A stretch of DNA of 64,000 nucleotides from Gammaproteobacteria bacterium (GCA_026705345.1 JAPPAV010000030.1:1-64000); one strand, 5' to 3'. Shown: positions 42,645-51,953, counted from the stretch's first letter. Numbers and translations: made by a program. The notes: generated by a model from the letters alone, not told the origin.

Positions 42645-44006
42645 ATGGTTGGGCCGATCAGAGGCCGGCGGAGCTTTCAATTCCCGAAGCGGACGGAAGA
42701 CGATGCGGAGACTTCGCCCCAGACGACCGAAGAATCGCCGGGCAACCGGTTCGAGACGATCGTTCCCTGGTACCACGCCCGGGTGCTCGAGGGACTCGAC
42801 TCGCAAACCGCCGCGACGCTGGACGAGGCGGATCTCGGCAACCTGATCATCTCGATCCTCCATCGACTGGAAACGGCGGCGGATGCGCCACCCATCGCCG
42901 GTTCGCACGAGATGCTCGCTACCCGGCTGGTCGATGAGATGCGGGGGCTTGGCCCGCTTGGCCCGCTGGTTCGGGACCCCGATGTCAGCGACATCATGGT
43001 CAACGGCTTGGAGTCGGTCTACGTCGAGCGGGGCGGACGGCTCAGCGAGGTGGACGTGCAGTTCCGCGACGTGGACCACCTGACCCACATCGCCCAGCGG
43101 ATCGCCCAGAACGCCGGCCGGCGCATCGACGAACTGAGCCCGATGTGCGACGCGCGCCTCGACGACGGTTCCCGGGTCAACATCATCGCGCCGCCGCTGG
43201 CCATCGACGGTGCCGCGATCTCCATTCGTCGCTTCCGCAAGGGCGGGTTCACGATTGCCGAGCTCGCGCGCCTGGGGGCGATGCACCCCGGAATGGCCGC
43301 GTTCCTCGAAGTCGTGACTAAGGCGCGGCTCAACATCGTAGTCTCCGGCGGTACGGGTTCGGGGAAGACGACGCTCTTGAACGCGCTCTCGGGACACATC
43401 GGCTTCGAGGAGCGCGTGGTGACCCTCGAGGACGCGGCCGAACTCAGCCTGATGCAGCCCCATGTCGTGCGCCTGGAGACCCGCCCGCCGTCGTCCGAAG
43501 GCGTTGGCGAGATCCCCATGCGGGACCTCTTGAAGAACGCCCTCCGGATGCGTCCCGATCGGATCATCGTCGGCGAGGTGCGGGGACCCGAGGCGCTCGA
43601 CGCGCTGCAGGCGATGAACACCGGGCACCCCGGATCGATGTTCACGGTGCATGCCAACACCCCGAGGGACACACTCAGTCGGCTCGAATACCTCGTCATG
43701 ATGGAGTCGGGCGAGATGCCGCTTTCCGCGATTCGAAACCAGGTGGTTTCGGCGGTCGACCTGATCGTTCAGGTGGCCAGGTTTCGGGACGGTGTTCGCC
43801 GGGTCACTGCAATAACGGACGTGGCGGGTCTGGAAGGGGATGTGACGGTGCTGGAGGACGTCTGGAGCTTCGACCCGACGGACGGACGTTTCAAGAGCAG
43901 CGGCAACCGCCCGTCGTTCACCGACCGGATCGAGGAGTTGGGATTCGGCGACGAGCTAAGGGCCAGCCTGGGGCGGCCGGGTTCGGCGGTAGCGACGGGG
44001 ACGTAG
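42645..44006 (+). CDS. cpaF: Tad secretion ATPase CpaF/TadA
   Basis: A 453-residue GspE/VirB11-type ATPase. It has the N-terminal domain with GPLGPLVRDPDVSDIMVNG, an ISIRRF motif, Walker A GGTGSGKTTLL at about residue 235, a histidine box near GHPGSMFTVHANTP, and a Walker B region RPDRIIVGEVRGPEALD. It powers Flp pilus extension from the cytoplasm. The ATG at 42645 has GGAG 10 nt upstream. It is preceded by a 115-nt AT-rich gap that may hold its own promoter and is followed 4 nt later by tadB. Confidence 0.92.
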   Translation: MVGPIRGRRSFQFPKRTEDDAETSPQTTEESPGNRFETIVPWYHARVLEGLDSQTAATLDEADLGNLIISILHRLETAADAPPIAGSHEMLATRLVDEMRGLGPLGPLVRDPDVSDIMVNGLESVYVERGGRLSEVDVQFRDVDHLTHIAQRIAQNAGRRIDELSPMCDARLDDGSRVNIIAPPLAIDGAAISIRRFRKGGFTIAELARLGAMHPGMAAFLEVVTKARLNIVVSGGTGSGKTTLLNALSGHIGFEERVVTLEDAAELSLMQPHVVRLETRPPSSEGVGEIPMRDLLKNALRMRPDRIIVGEVRGPEALDALQAMNTGHPGSMFTVHANTPRDTLSRLEYLVMMESGEMPLSAIRNQVVSAVDLIVQVARFRDGVRRVTAITDVAGLEGDVTVLEDVWSFDPTDGRFKSSGNRPSFTDRIEELGFGDELRASLGRPGSAVATGT

Positions 44007-44010
44007 CCGA

Positions 44011-44952
44011 GTGGACATGGGTACTTCCGTCCTGTTCGTGGGCGTTTCGACGCTCGTGGGGCTTGGCATACTGATGGTGGCGGCAAACGACTCGTTGCGC
44101 CAGCGGGCACGAATTCGGCGCCGGATCGAGCCCGTGGCCGAAGTGCTGGACCCGGGAGAGCAGGTTGTTGCTGCGCCGGTCCGGGAGGAGGTGGCCGAAG
44201 TCGCCCCGTTGGTGGCAGCCCTCGACCGTCGCTATCCGTTGGCGGGCGGCAGACGTACCGCATTGGTGGCAGGCGGCAGCGGGATTGCTGCCACGCTGGT
44301 CCTCGTGGCGGCACTCTCGTTCGTCGGCGTACCGATTGCGCTGGCCGTCCCCCTTGGTCTGCTGCTCGGCTTCGGCTTCGGCTGGAACGTCGGGTCGTTC
44401 CTGGAGCAGCGCAAGCGCTTGCTGTTCAGCGACCGGTTCCTCGTCGCCGTGGAGGACTTCCAGCGCATGGTGCGCTTCGGTATCACGACGCCGCAGGCGT
44501 TCCGGTCGGTTGCGGCTAGTGCAGAGGAGCCGGTCAGGACGTCATTGCAGCGCGTTAATTTGGATACGGACATCGGCGTGCCCTTGGGAACGGCGCTCGA
44601 CCGCGAGGCCCATCGGGTACGGATCAGTGAGATGGCCATGTTGGCCGCGATCATGACGACCCAGTCGCGCACCGGCGGCGGTCTTTCCGAGTCCGTCGGC
44701 AACTTGGCCGAGATGCTCCGAGAGCGAACCGACAACCGTGCCAAGGTGAAAGCGGCGACTTCCGAATCCAAAATCAGCCTCATCATCCTGACCGGCATCC
44801 CGTTCGCCGCCATCGGCATCCAGGCCGCGATGCAGCCGGCGATCGTTGATACGCTGCTGAACGATGCGCGGCACCTGCTCGGGATCGGGGTCGGCATGAT
44901 CGTGGCGGGGTTGACGGTCGCCTGGTTCCTCGTGCGTAGTGCCGAACGGTGA
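44011..44952 (+). CDS. tadB: Tad inner-membrane platform protein TadB
   Basis: A 313-residue type II secretion F-domain protein. Helices lie at about 5-25, 90-125 (LVLVAALSFVGVPIALAVPLG) and two at the C-terminus (IILTGIPFAAIGIQAAM and LLGIGVGMIVAGLTVAWFLV). The F domain includes LVAVEDFQRMVRFGITTPQAF and TRTGGGLSESVGNLAEMLRER-like sequence. With TadC it forms the platform that CpaF rotates. It starts GTG at 44011, with an ATG 6 nt later; its stop overlaps tadC by GTGA. Confidence 0.9.
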   Translation: MDMGTSVLFVGVSTLVGLGILMVAANDSLRQRARIRRRIEPVAEVLDPGEQVVAAPVREEVAEVAPLVAALDRRYPLAGGRRTALVAGGSGIAATLVLVAALSFVGVPIALAVPLGLLLGFGFGWNVGSFLEQRKRLLFSDRFLVAVEDFQRMVRFGITTPQAFRSVAASAEEPVRTSLQRVNLDTDIGVPLGTALDREAHRVRISEMAMLAAIMTTQSRTGGGLSESVGNLAEMLRERTDNRAKVKAATSESKISLIILTGIPFAAIGIQAAMQPAIVDTLLNDARHLLGIGVGMIVAGLTVAWFLVRSAER

Positions 44953-45899
44953 GCAGCGAATTGACCATGTTCGTCGCCTTTTCCGCCGTCGTGGCGGGAA
45001 CCCTTCTTGTCGTCAATCGGGTGCTCTTTCGCGTGCGCGTTGCCCGCCGGCTGAATCTCGCCGCCGGCGGCCTGGGAATGACCAAACTGGAAAGGAAGCT
45101 GTCCGAGCGTTCTGCGGATATACGCGGTGTCGTGGGCCGGATCTTGGCGGTCCTTGGCGGACTGCTGCCCTTGGGGGAGGACGACCGCCAGAAAATCGTC
45201 GTGGCGCTGCAGCGCGCCGGTTATCGTTCGAGCAACACCGTGGCCGTCGTGTTGGGATGCAAGGCCGCGTGCCTGCTCGCCGGTCTGTTGGCCGGCTTGA
45301 TCGTGCTCTCGCCCTTGGTGCCGGGTTTGCTTGGCTGGGGTGCCGGCCTGGTTGGCGGGTTGCTGTTCGGGGCGATTCTGAACCTGGTTCCCGAATTGGT
45401 CGTAATGCGTTTGGCGGCATCGCGTACCCATCGGATCCACACGGCTTTGGCCGATGCATTCGACCTGCTCATCGTCTGCTTGGAGTCCGGGCTCACGTTC
45501 GAACGTGCCCTGCAGCGTACCGTCGCCGACCTCAAGTCGTTCCAGCCCGACCTCGCCAATGAACTGCGCCAGGCCAGTCTGGACATGAGCGTCCACGGGC
45601 GGACCCGGGAGGATGCCCTTGGCCGGCTTGCTACACGCCTCGACAGCCGGGAATTCCGGGACCTGGCGACGACCGTATCGCAGAGCGAACGCCACGGCAC
45701 GCCGCTGACCGAGTCGCTCCGGAAACTGGCGAGCTCGGTGCGCGTTCAGGCGATCGCGTCGATGCAGGCGCGGCTTGCCCGGCTGCCGGTGTTGCTGATT
45801 CTTCCGACGCTCGCGTTCGTGCTGCCGGGCATTATGGTGATCGTGGGAGGGCCGGCATTCGTCCGGCTTGTGCAGAGCCTCGAAGAATTCGGCAAGTAA
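44949..45899 (+). CDS. tadC: Tad inner-membrane platform protein TadC
   Basis: A 316-residue F-domain protein with the TadC layout: an N-terminal helix, a pair of helices (AACLLAGLLAGLIVLSPLVPG), the F-domain cytoplasmic part DAFDLLIVCLESGLTFERALQ and FRDLATTVSQSERHGTPLTES, and a last helix LLILPTLAFVLPGIMVIVGG. It is translationally coupled to tadB. Its stop lies 7 nt from the stop of the convergent Roadblock-like gene, so the Tad cluster ends here without a visible terminator. Confidence 0.9.
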   Translation: MSSELTMFVAFSAVVAGTLLVVNRVLFRVRVARRLNLAAGGLGMTKLERKLSERSADIRGVVGRILAVLGGLLPLGEDDRQKIVVALQRAGYRSSNTVAVVLGCKAACLLAGLLAGLIVLSPLVPGLLGWGAGLVGGLLFGAILNLVPELVVMRLAASRTHRIHTALADAFDLLIVCLESGLTFERALQRTVADLKSFQPDLANELRQASLDMSVHGRTREDALGRLATRLDSREFRDLATTVSQSERHGTPLTESLRKLASSVRVQAIASMQARLARLPVLLILPTLAFVLPGIMVIVGGPAFVRLVQSLEEFGK

Positions 45900-45906
45900 C
45901 GCCTGG

Positions 45907-46419
45907 TTAGTCCCAAATGGAGCGGCGGTTCCGCGCTCGCCTAACGAACACGCGATCCGGGGGCTGGTCCGACGGGAGACGAGCGTTTCCCGGCGTCCCG
46001 GAGTTGGCCGGGATATCCGAGTTTGTCGCGTGAACCTGTGCTAGCGCTTGCCGCATGGCCATCCAGCCTAGCCCTAAGTTGGTGGTTTTCGGGTCGGTGA
46101 CCAATATGAACAACTCATGTAGGTTGCCCGGCACGCGCGCCATGAAGTAGTACGCGTCCTCGGTGGCTGTCTGGATCTCCTGCACGACATCGTCTAGATC
46201 CGACTCCTCGTCGTCGAAGTCCCGAACGGGTTCATTGTCGAAATAGGAAACACCCATGGCGGAAAGGAGTTCCATCGAGGTCGCATTGAGCGGCGCACCC
46301 GGCCTGACCTCGATCGTGAGCGGCAATCCGGTTTCGAGATCGACCAACGCGCATCCCAAAGCACCGTCCGCGCGGGTCAAGATGTCGCGGCAAACGTGCT
46401 GCAGGCTGGCTTGCCTCAT
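45907..46419 (-). CDS. Roadblock/LC7-like protein (Tad-flanking paralog 2)
   Basis: 170 residues from ATG 46419, which has GGGAG upstream; an ATG 45 nt earlier is less likely. The domain shows ALGCALVDLETGLPL near the start and LFILVTDPKTTNLGLGWMAM near residue 120, matching the protein at 29749-30516. An acidic insert (DFDDEESDLDD) is unique to this copy. The C-terminus is a short basic tail (VFVRRARNRRSIWD). It is convergent with tadC. No GTPase partner is nearby; a link to Tad control is inferred from the two copies bracketing the locus. Confidence 0.55.
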   Translation of the reverse strand: MRQASLQHVCRDILTRADGALGCALVDLETGLPLTIEVRPGAPLNATSMELLSAMGVSYFDNEPVRDFDDEESDLDDVVQEIQTATEDAYYFMARVPGNLHELFILVTDPKTTNLGLGWMAMRQALAQVHATNSDIPANSGTPGNARLPSDQPPDRVFVRRARNRRSIWD

Positions 46420-46606
46420 CGAGCTCTCCCTAGTGCCGAGTTCTCCAGGCGGAAATCCAATCATGCGTTTTGGGGAAGAAAGATGTCAAGCAAGTTACCC
46501 TGTTTTTGACGAAATTCCCAAATGTTTTGGCGGTTTCTCCAAGAGATAGACGAGCGAAACGAAAAAACCAATTTGCGTCTCGCCAGTTGGCTCGGATCGT
46601 TTTGCA

Positions 46607-47473
46607 TCAGCCGCCGAGGTTCAAGAGTTCTCGCTCCGCCGTGCGGCGTTGCGCGCGCCGGGCATGGTCCAGTGGCGTGTGTCCCGCTTGGTCGCGTGCC
46701 TTGAGATCGGCACCGGCACGTACCAACGCGCGGATTGCGTCGCGACCGGCGCCGCGTTGGGCAAGCAGGTGCACGGGTGTTCGTCCGACGCTGTCCCGGA
46801 CGTTTGGATCGGCACCGTGGTCGAGCAGGATGCGGACCTTCGCGCCGTGACCGTGATTGGCGTCGTGGTGCAGAAGCGTGCGCTGACCAGTGCCCTCGTT
46901 GATGTCCCACCCATGTTTTAGCAGCATCGGAATCGCGTCGGTCATTACCGCCGACGGCATGAACTTGATGGGACCGCGGTTGGGGTCGGCGCCGCGTTCG
47001 AGTAGGAAGCGAACCCCTGCCCTGTCGCCGTTGCGAAGCTTCCAGGATAGGGGTGTATCGCCGTTGAAATGCACCGTGGTTTGCACATTGATGTCGGCAC
47101 CGCGATCGAGGAGCAACTCGGCCACCGCGGTGGATTGCCAGTGATGGATCGCTTGGGCGATGCCCCGGCCGGCCGTGAACTCGGCCGTTGCGAGCGGGGG
47201 ATCGGTCTCGAGTTGATCCCGTACATCGGACAGTCGATCCTCGAGTACGGCGTCGCGGAAGGTGCTCACCGCATGCGGGATGAGCAACTCGGCGATCTCG
47301 AGGTGCGCCTTGCGGTAGCAGTGGCCGTCGTTCTGCGTCACGCAGGCACGCAGCAGCGGGTGTGCTCCATAGCCGGCATGGGGGAACAGCCCGGGCGTCT
47401 CGGCGAGGACCGCCGTTGCGGTGCTCACGTCACCGTCGCGAAACGCGGCAAGGAAGGATTGTTGGTTGTTCAC
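46607..47473 (-). CDS. Ankyrin-repeat protein
   Basis: A 288-residue soluble protein starting GTG at 47473. The N-terminal 90 residues form helical pairs (FLAAFRDGDVSTATAVLAE). At least four ankyrin units follow: AVAELLLDRGADINVQT, GDTPLSWKLRNGDRAGVRFL, KVRILLDHGADPNVRDSVG and TPVHLLAQRGAGRDAIRAL. It is a protein-interaction module with an unknown partner. It is divergent from the large lipoprotein gene with a 105-nt gap. No export signal is visible. Confidence 0.85.
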   Translation of the reverse strand: MNNQQSFLAAFRDGDVSTATAVLAETPGLFPHAGYGAHPLLRACVTQNDGHCYRKAHLEIAELLIPHAVSTFRDAVLEDRLSDVRDQLETDPPLATAEFTAGRGIAQAIHHWQSTAVAELLLDRGADINVQTTVHFNGDTPLSWKLRNGDRAGVRFLLERGADPNRGPIKFMPSAVMTDAIPMLLKHGWDINEGTGQRTLLHHDANHGHGAKVRILLDHGADPNVRDSVGRTPVHLLAQRGAGRDAIRALVRAGADLKARDQAGHTPLDHARRAQRRTAERELLNLGG

Positions 47474-47578
47474 GACGGCGGATAGTATCGTTGTATCGGC
47501 ACCTGCGACCCAGCGGGCTTCGGCTGGTCGAGGTGCCGGAGCATGAGATGTTGTCCGCGAACAAGCCAGCGACGATCG

Positions 47579-49624
47579 ATGTCTGACCGGTGCCGTCGGG
47601 CAGCGGCTCTCTGCGCCCTTGGGTCTCTGTTGGCGGTCGGCGTCCTGGCGGGTTGCATGGGTTCCCCGATTCGTGACGGGGCGGGAGAGACGGCGCGGGC
47701 CGGCCCGGCGGGGACGATTCCGGAGGAACTGCTCCTCGACGTGGGCATCGCTGTATTCGATGCGCCGGGTTCGAGCTTGGACGGCGATGCCGAGGAGTCC
47801 GCGTTCCAGAACGACGAGGTGCTCAGAGCCGAGCGCAACTACCTGCCGTATGTCATTGGCGAGCGCCTCCAGGAGGCGGGAACCTGGGGTGCCGTTCGGG
47901 TCATTCCCCGACCCAGGCCCGCCATCGATGTGACCCTGACGGGCACCATCATGCAGTCTGACGGCGAATCGCTGACATTTCGTGCGCAGGCGACCGATGC
48001 CAGGGGCGTCGTGTGGTTCGACAACGAGTACCGAGTAGTGGCGGCATCCGGCGCGTACGACGAGGGGGAGGAGTCCGGTGATCCGTTCGCACCTGCCTAT
48101 GCGAGGTTGGCGGCGGACATGGCGGCCAGTCTCCGCGAACTGACTCTGGACGATCTCGCGCGCATACGCGCCGTGGCCGAGGTCGCTTTCGGACATTCCC
48201 TGGTGCCGGAAGCGTTCGCGAGGCACGTCGAGCCGAAGCGGGAGGGAGGACATGAACTGCGTCGCCTGCCGGCAGACGAAGATCCCATGCTGGCGCGGGT
48301 CCGGGACATCCGCCAACGCGAGCACCTGTTCATCGACCAGGTCAACGAGTACTACGACGACTTCTCGGCCAGCATCGAGGGTCCCTACCAGGAATGGCGC
48401 CGCCAGGCGTTCAGTAGTCGGCGGGTACAGCGCGAACTGAAGCTGAAGGCGGACGCGTACGTGTTGCTGGGTTCGGCGCGGATCGTCGCGGGGCTAGCAC
48501 GCATGGACCACGATCTGCCAGGTCGCCTAGGCTTCGATTGGGTAGCGCGGGGCATGGGCTTGATTCGCGGGGCGGACACCAGCGAGGAAAAGATTCGCGA
48601 CAGCTCGGAGTCGCTCCGCGAAATCGGTTCCTCGACGACGGCGAGCCTTCTGCCGCACACCACCTCGTTGGAAAACCGAACCACGAGTCTGCAACACGGC
48701 GTCGATGGCCGTTACGACCAATTGCGCACGATACTCGGACGTCTGTACCGTGAAGAGATCGGACTCCCACGCGACCCTTCCGGTCTAGCGCCCCGGGAGG
48801 AGGAACAGCCGAGCGGATCTGCGGCTGCCGTAGCGAACCGGTTGGTCGTCGACCCGTTGGCTGAATCGGCGTCGGCGGCCTTGACCACAACCGAGGTCAC
48901 ACGGCTCGAGAGGCAGACGACTGACGCTAAGGACGAGATCCGGGCCGGGAACGTTCAGGCGGCGATCAACATGCTGGAGCAGATTCTTGACGAGACCGAG
49001 GAGTTGGGCACGCAGGCGGTGGCACGAGTCTACACGTTGCTCGCACTCGGACACTTAGCGCAGTCCGACGACCGGCGGGCCCTGAGTGCGTTCAACCACG
49101 TCGTGAACCGGGCTTGCACGAACATCTGTCGGAGCGAAACGGCTAGGGGCAAAGAGAGGCGACGCCATTTCAACCCGATCCGGCCGACCGTGCGTGGGTT
49201 CATCGCGGCGGCGCAGGAGGAAATCCATTACGGCGATTTCGACTACGCCATAGAAATGCTGAACGACCTCGTCGGCAACCCCTTGGCTAGTCCTCCGTCA
49301 ACCATGAGACGCGACGTGGCGAAAAGCCTCGGCGTGTTCGCACTGCGGCCTTCGGAACGGGCGGCGGCATATCAGGCCCTCGCCAGGGCCTATGTCGGGA
49401 AGCAGGACTACAAGGCAGCCTCGGACGTCTACGAGCGGATCCTCGGTATGGGGTCGAGAGTGCCGCCCTGGCACCGCGACATCAGCAACGAAAGCCTCGC
49501 CCTGATCTACTTCTCCCGTAGGGACTACAAGAAATCCGTGGAATATCAACGGGCTTGGCTAGGAACCGCGAACTGGGTCGGGGAAGCGTGTCCGAAGGTT
49601 TGTCCGTCGGACCCAGGGGCTTGA
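47579..49624 (+). CDS. Large lipoprotein with C-terminal TPR-like repeats
   Basis: 681 residues from ATG 47579. The lipoprotein signal ALCALGSLLAVGVLAGC has its Cys at about residue 27. Residues 45-160 look like a small alpha/beta domain (LLLDVGIAVFDAPG, IDVTLTGTIMQSDG). A helical middle with coiled-coil character follows, and the C-terminal 250 residues resemble tetratricopeptide units (AAAYQALARAYVGKQDYKAASDVY). No family was recognised. It is the sole gene between the divergent ankyrin gene and a pair of hairpin repeats, so it probably acts alone in the envelope. Confidence 0.75.
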   Translation: MSDRCRRAAALCALGSLLAVGVLAGCMGSPIRDGAGETARAGPAGTIPEELLLDVGIAVFDAPGSSLDGDAEESAFQNDEVLRAERNYLPYVIGERLQEAGTWGAVRVIPRPRPAIDVTLTGTIMQSDGESLTFRAQATDARGVVWFDNEYRVVAASGAYDEGEESGDPFAPAYARLAADMAASLRELTLDDLARIRAVAEVAFGHSLVPEAFARHVEPKREGGHELRRLPADEDPMLARVRDIRQREHLFIDQVNEYYDDFSASIEGPYQEWRRQAFSSRRVQRELKLKADAYVLLGSARIVAGLARMDHDLPGRLGFDWVARGMGLIRGADTSEEKIRDSSESLREIGSSTTASLLPHTTSLENRTTSLQHGVDGRYDQLRTILGRLYREEIGLPRDPSGLAPREEEQPSGSAAAVANRLVVDPLAESASAALTTTEVTRLERQTTDAKDEIRAGNVQAAINMLEQILDETEELGTQAVARVYTLLALGHLAQSDDRRALSAFNHVVNRACTNICRSETARGKERRRHFNPIRPTVRGFIAAAQEEIHYGDFDYAIEMLNDLVGNPLASPPSTMRRDVAKSLGVFALRPSERAAAYQALARAYVGKQDYKAASDVYERILGMGSRVPPWHRDISNESLALIYFSRRDYKKSVEYQRAWLGTANWVGEACPKVCPSDPGA

Positions 49625-49673
49625 AGCGTTACGACGACGCTCGTTGCACGCGTCTACAACCGGCACTGGCCCC

Positions 49674-49697
49674 GTAGGGGCGCGGCTTGTCCCGCCC
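49674..49697 (+). repeat. Dispersed hairpin repeat, copy 4
   Basis: GTAGGGGCGCGGCTTGTCCC then GCCC. It is an arm of a larger inverted pair with the copy at 49726-49751, with about 28 nt between them, just after the lipoprotein gene and before the convergent dehydratase gene. Confidence 0.6.
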
Positions 49698-49725
49698 GTG
49701 CTCGACATTGTCGTTGCGAAGAGAA

Positions 49726-49751
49726 GGGGATGGGACAAGCCCGTCCCCTAC
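49726..49751 (-). repeat. Dispersed hairpin repeat, copy 5
   Basis: GGGGATGGG-acaag-CCCGTCCCC then TAC. It is the reverse-oriented partner of copy 4, and almost identical to the copy at 63284-63309. Its own arms pair with one mismatch. Confidence 0.6.
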
Positions 49752-49794
49752 GGAGTACGCCCGGTGCCGTTGGTCCTCGAATATCCTTGGCAGG

Positions 49795-50940
49795 TCACCA
49801 GTTGGTGAATGCGCCATCCGGACGGCGAAGTTGCGGCGGCCAACCGTTCAGCGGCGCGGGATGCGCCTTGGCGAGTTCCTCGTTGAACTCGACGCCCAGT
49901 CCGGGCACATCCGGGCAACGCGCGTAGCCGTCCTCCCAGAGGATCTGCTGAGGGAACAGGTCCGTGGCGAAGGTGCCTGGCGCGCGTGGCATTTCCTGCA
50001 CCCCGACATTGGTGGTCGCCATGCACAGCGCAACGCCGGCGGCGGCGCTCACCGGTCCCAGCGGGTTGTGGGGTACGATGTCGATGTAGTGCGTCTCGCA
50101 CCAATGTGCAATCTTCAAGGCCTCGGTCAGACCGCCGGCGATGCACAGATCGATGCGAGCGTAGTTGATGAGTTCCTCCTCGATGACCTCCCGGAACGCC
50201 CATTTCGACGACCACTGTTCGCCGGCCGCTATGGGCACCGAGACGTGCCGGGCGAGGGTCCGGTAGCTTGCCGGGTTCTCGGAGCGCAGCGGATCCTCGA
50301 TGAAGAACGGGTGGTAGGGCTCGAGGCGCCGGCACAGGTCGACGACATGCGCGGTGTCGAGCCGGGTATGCACGTCGAGGCAAAGCCCGGGCTCGTCGCC
50401 AACGGCGTCGCGCACGGCGGCCATGTGGGCCACGGCGTCGCGCACGGCTTCCGACGGCTCCAGAACGTCGTTCTCGCCGGCCCGGGTCCCTACGGCCCAG
50501 CGCAGGAACTTCCAGCCCGCCGCCACGTGGGCCCGGCAGTCGGCGACGAGTTCGTCGAGGTGGCGTTCCTGGACATGCGGGTAGCACACGACCTTGTCCC
50601 GGACCGGCCCGCCGAGCAGGCGGTACACCGGCAACCCCAGGGCCTTGCCCTTGATGTCCCAGAGCGCGATGTCCATGGCGCTGATGGCGCTTGTGTACAC
50701 CTTGTCCGCCGGAAAGTAGGAGCCGCGGAACATGCGTTGCCAGTGACGTTCGATCGCGATCGGATCTTCGCCGACGAGCACCTCCGCCAGGTGTTTGACG
50801 GCTTGGTCGACGGCAGCACCCCAGTTGTCGATTCCGACCTCGCCCAGGCCGGAGATCCCCGCATCGGTTTCCACCTTGACGATGAAGTACTTCCGCGTCC
50901 CGTCGTGGCAGCAGAATGTCTTGACCTCGGTGACTCTCAT
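49795..50940 (-). CDS. Mandelate racemase/enolase superfamily dehydratase (galactonate dehydratase-like)
   Basis: A 381-residue enolase-superfamily enzyme starting MRVTEVKTF at 50940; an ATG 93 nt upstream does not fit the fold. Metal ligands and acid/base residues are visible: the Asp and His of LDVHTR, Glu in FIEDPLRSE, Glu in AAGEQW, and His in VPHNPLGP. This set is that of sugar-acid dehydratases such as D-galactonate or D-mannonate dehydratase. The exact sugar acid is not determined. No sugar transporter or aldolase is adjacent, so its pathway context is missing. Confidence 0.85.
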   Translation of the reverse strand: MRVTEVKTFCCHDGTRKYFIVKVETDAGISGLGEVGIDNWGAAVDQAVKHLAEVLVGEDPIAIERHWQRMFRGSYFPADKVYTSAISAMDIALWDIKGKALGLPVYRLLGGPVRDKVVCYPHVQERHLDELVADCRAHVAAGWKFLRWAVGTRAGENDVLEPSEAVRDAVAHMAAVRDAVGDEPGLCLDVHTRLDTAHVVDLCRRLEPYHPFFIEDPLRSENPASYRTLARHVSVPIAAGEQWSSKWAFREVIEEELINYARIDLCIAGGLTEALKIAHWCETHYIDIVPHNPLGPVSAAAGVALCMATTNVGVQEMPRAPGTFATDLFPQQILWEDGYARCPDVPGLGVEFNEELAKAHPAPLNGWPPQLRRPDGAFTNW

Positions 50941-51010
50941 GGTTCGTTCCTGTCGATCCCCAGAGCGTGAGTATGATGGCGCACCAATGGAAATGGCCGA
51001 ACCGAATCTA

Positions 51011-51601
51011 TCAGTCGCGCGTCTGTCGCACACGGATGCCGCCTATGCGGCTAGCCGCTAGCTTGGCACGGTCTCTAAGGCGATCCACGTCCCGATCAGG
51101 TTGGCCCTCTTCGGCAATCCAACGTGACACGGCGACCCAATCGATTTCCTGATGCCGTGCGACCAACGCCGCCTGGTCCCAGCACTGGTTGTCACTGTAA
51201 TCGTAGTAGGCGGCCAATCGATCCAAGACGCTCTGCGTCGGCGTAATGATTCGCAGAGGTCCGAATGGCGTGCCCAAAACTGGCACGTCCTCGTGCAAGA
51301 CGAGTGTGTCACCGAATGCCAATGGCCCCGGGGGGAACTCCACGAGCCAGCCGATCTCCGGGTGCTCGAACTGTCGTCGATTGACGCTCCGTACCAAGCC
51401 AAGTGGACCGAGTGCAGTCTCTAACGCCGCCTGACTGCCAGATGTCACGAAGTCCAGATCGTCGCTTTCGTATTCGTTCATCGCATAGACCGAGACCGCG
51501 CTGCCGCCGGATAGGGTGGCTTGGATGCCCGCTGCCTCGAGCGCCTGGCTGACGATTGCGGCCAGTGCCTCCAGAGTCGTTTCGGGGTTGATCGGCGTCA
51601 C
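51011..51601 (-). CDS. Nucleotidyltransferase-fold toxin-like protein (AbiEii/DUF6036 type)
   Basis: A 196-residue protein with LSGGSAVSVYAMNEYESDDLDFV: the GGS and D-x-D of a minimal nucleotidyltransferase, as in AbiEii/MenT-like toxins and DUF6036 proteins. Downstream it has TPTQSVLDRLAAYYDYSD and a helical C-terminus. The start ATG overlaps the stop of the winged-helix gene by four bases. The pairing with a small DNA-binding protein fits a type IV-like toxin-antitoxin module; the target is unknown. Confidence 0.75.
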   Translation of the reverse strand: MTPINPETTLEALAAIVSQALEAAGIQATLSGGSAVSVYAMNEYESDDLDFVTSGSQAALETALGPLGLVRSVNRRQFEHPEIGWLVEFPPGPLAFGDTLVLHEDVPVLGTPFGPLRIITPTQSVLDRLAAYYDYSDNQCWDQAALVARHQEIDWVAVSRWIAEEGQPDRDVDRLRDRAKLAASRIGGIRVRQTRD

Positions 51602-51936
51602 AGAGGCTTGCCCGTGCGGCGCGGTCGCTGACGTTGTCGGAAATAGCGCCGAAGGTCGTCCTCCGGGAGCAGGTCGAGTTCCGCGCGCAGGAAACCACGA
51701 AGGTTCCTCGCCGTCGGATTGCGTTCGTTGAACTGAAAGACCCGGGACCGGCCAACGGCGCGGCTGACCAACGCACCTTGGGCCTCCAGACGGATGAGCT
51801 GATCCCGCACGACGCTTACCGCGATGCCATAGGTCCGGGCAATGCGGTTGGCATGTCCCTCGCCGTAGGCCGCCAAGAACAACAGTGCCCAGGCAGCGGT
51901 ACGGTTTCCCAGGGCGCCTTCGAGGACGGGATTCAT
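51598..51936 (-). CDS. Winged-helix regulator, likely antitoxin/repressor of the nucleotidyltransferase gene
   Basis: A 112-residue winged-helix protein. AAWALLFLAAYGEGHANRIARTYG then SVVRDQLIRLEAQGALVSRAVGRSRVFQFN has the ArsR-like fold with a wing. The tail is basic (RQRQRPRRTGKPL). It starts 18 nt downstream of a set of repeated half sites (51954-51984) and overlaps the nucleotidyltransferase gene. Autoregulation is likely from this layout. Confidence 0.75.
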   Translation of the reverse strand: MNPVLEGALGNRTAAWALLFLAAYGEGHANRIARTYGIAVSVVRDQLIRLEAQGALVSRAVGRSRVFQFNERNPTARNLRGFLRAELDLLPEDDLRRYFRQRQRPRRTGKPL

Positions 51937-51953
51937 CGGACCACCCTAGCTTT

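Noticed and set aside
44232-45695. 487-codon minus-strand ORF
   Set aside because: Antisense shadow of tadB and tadC.
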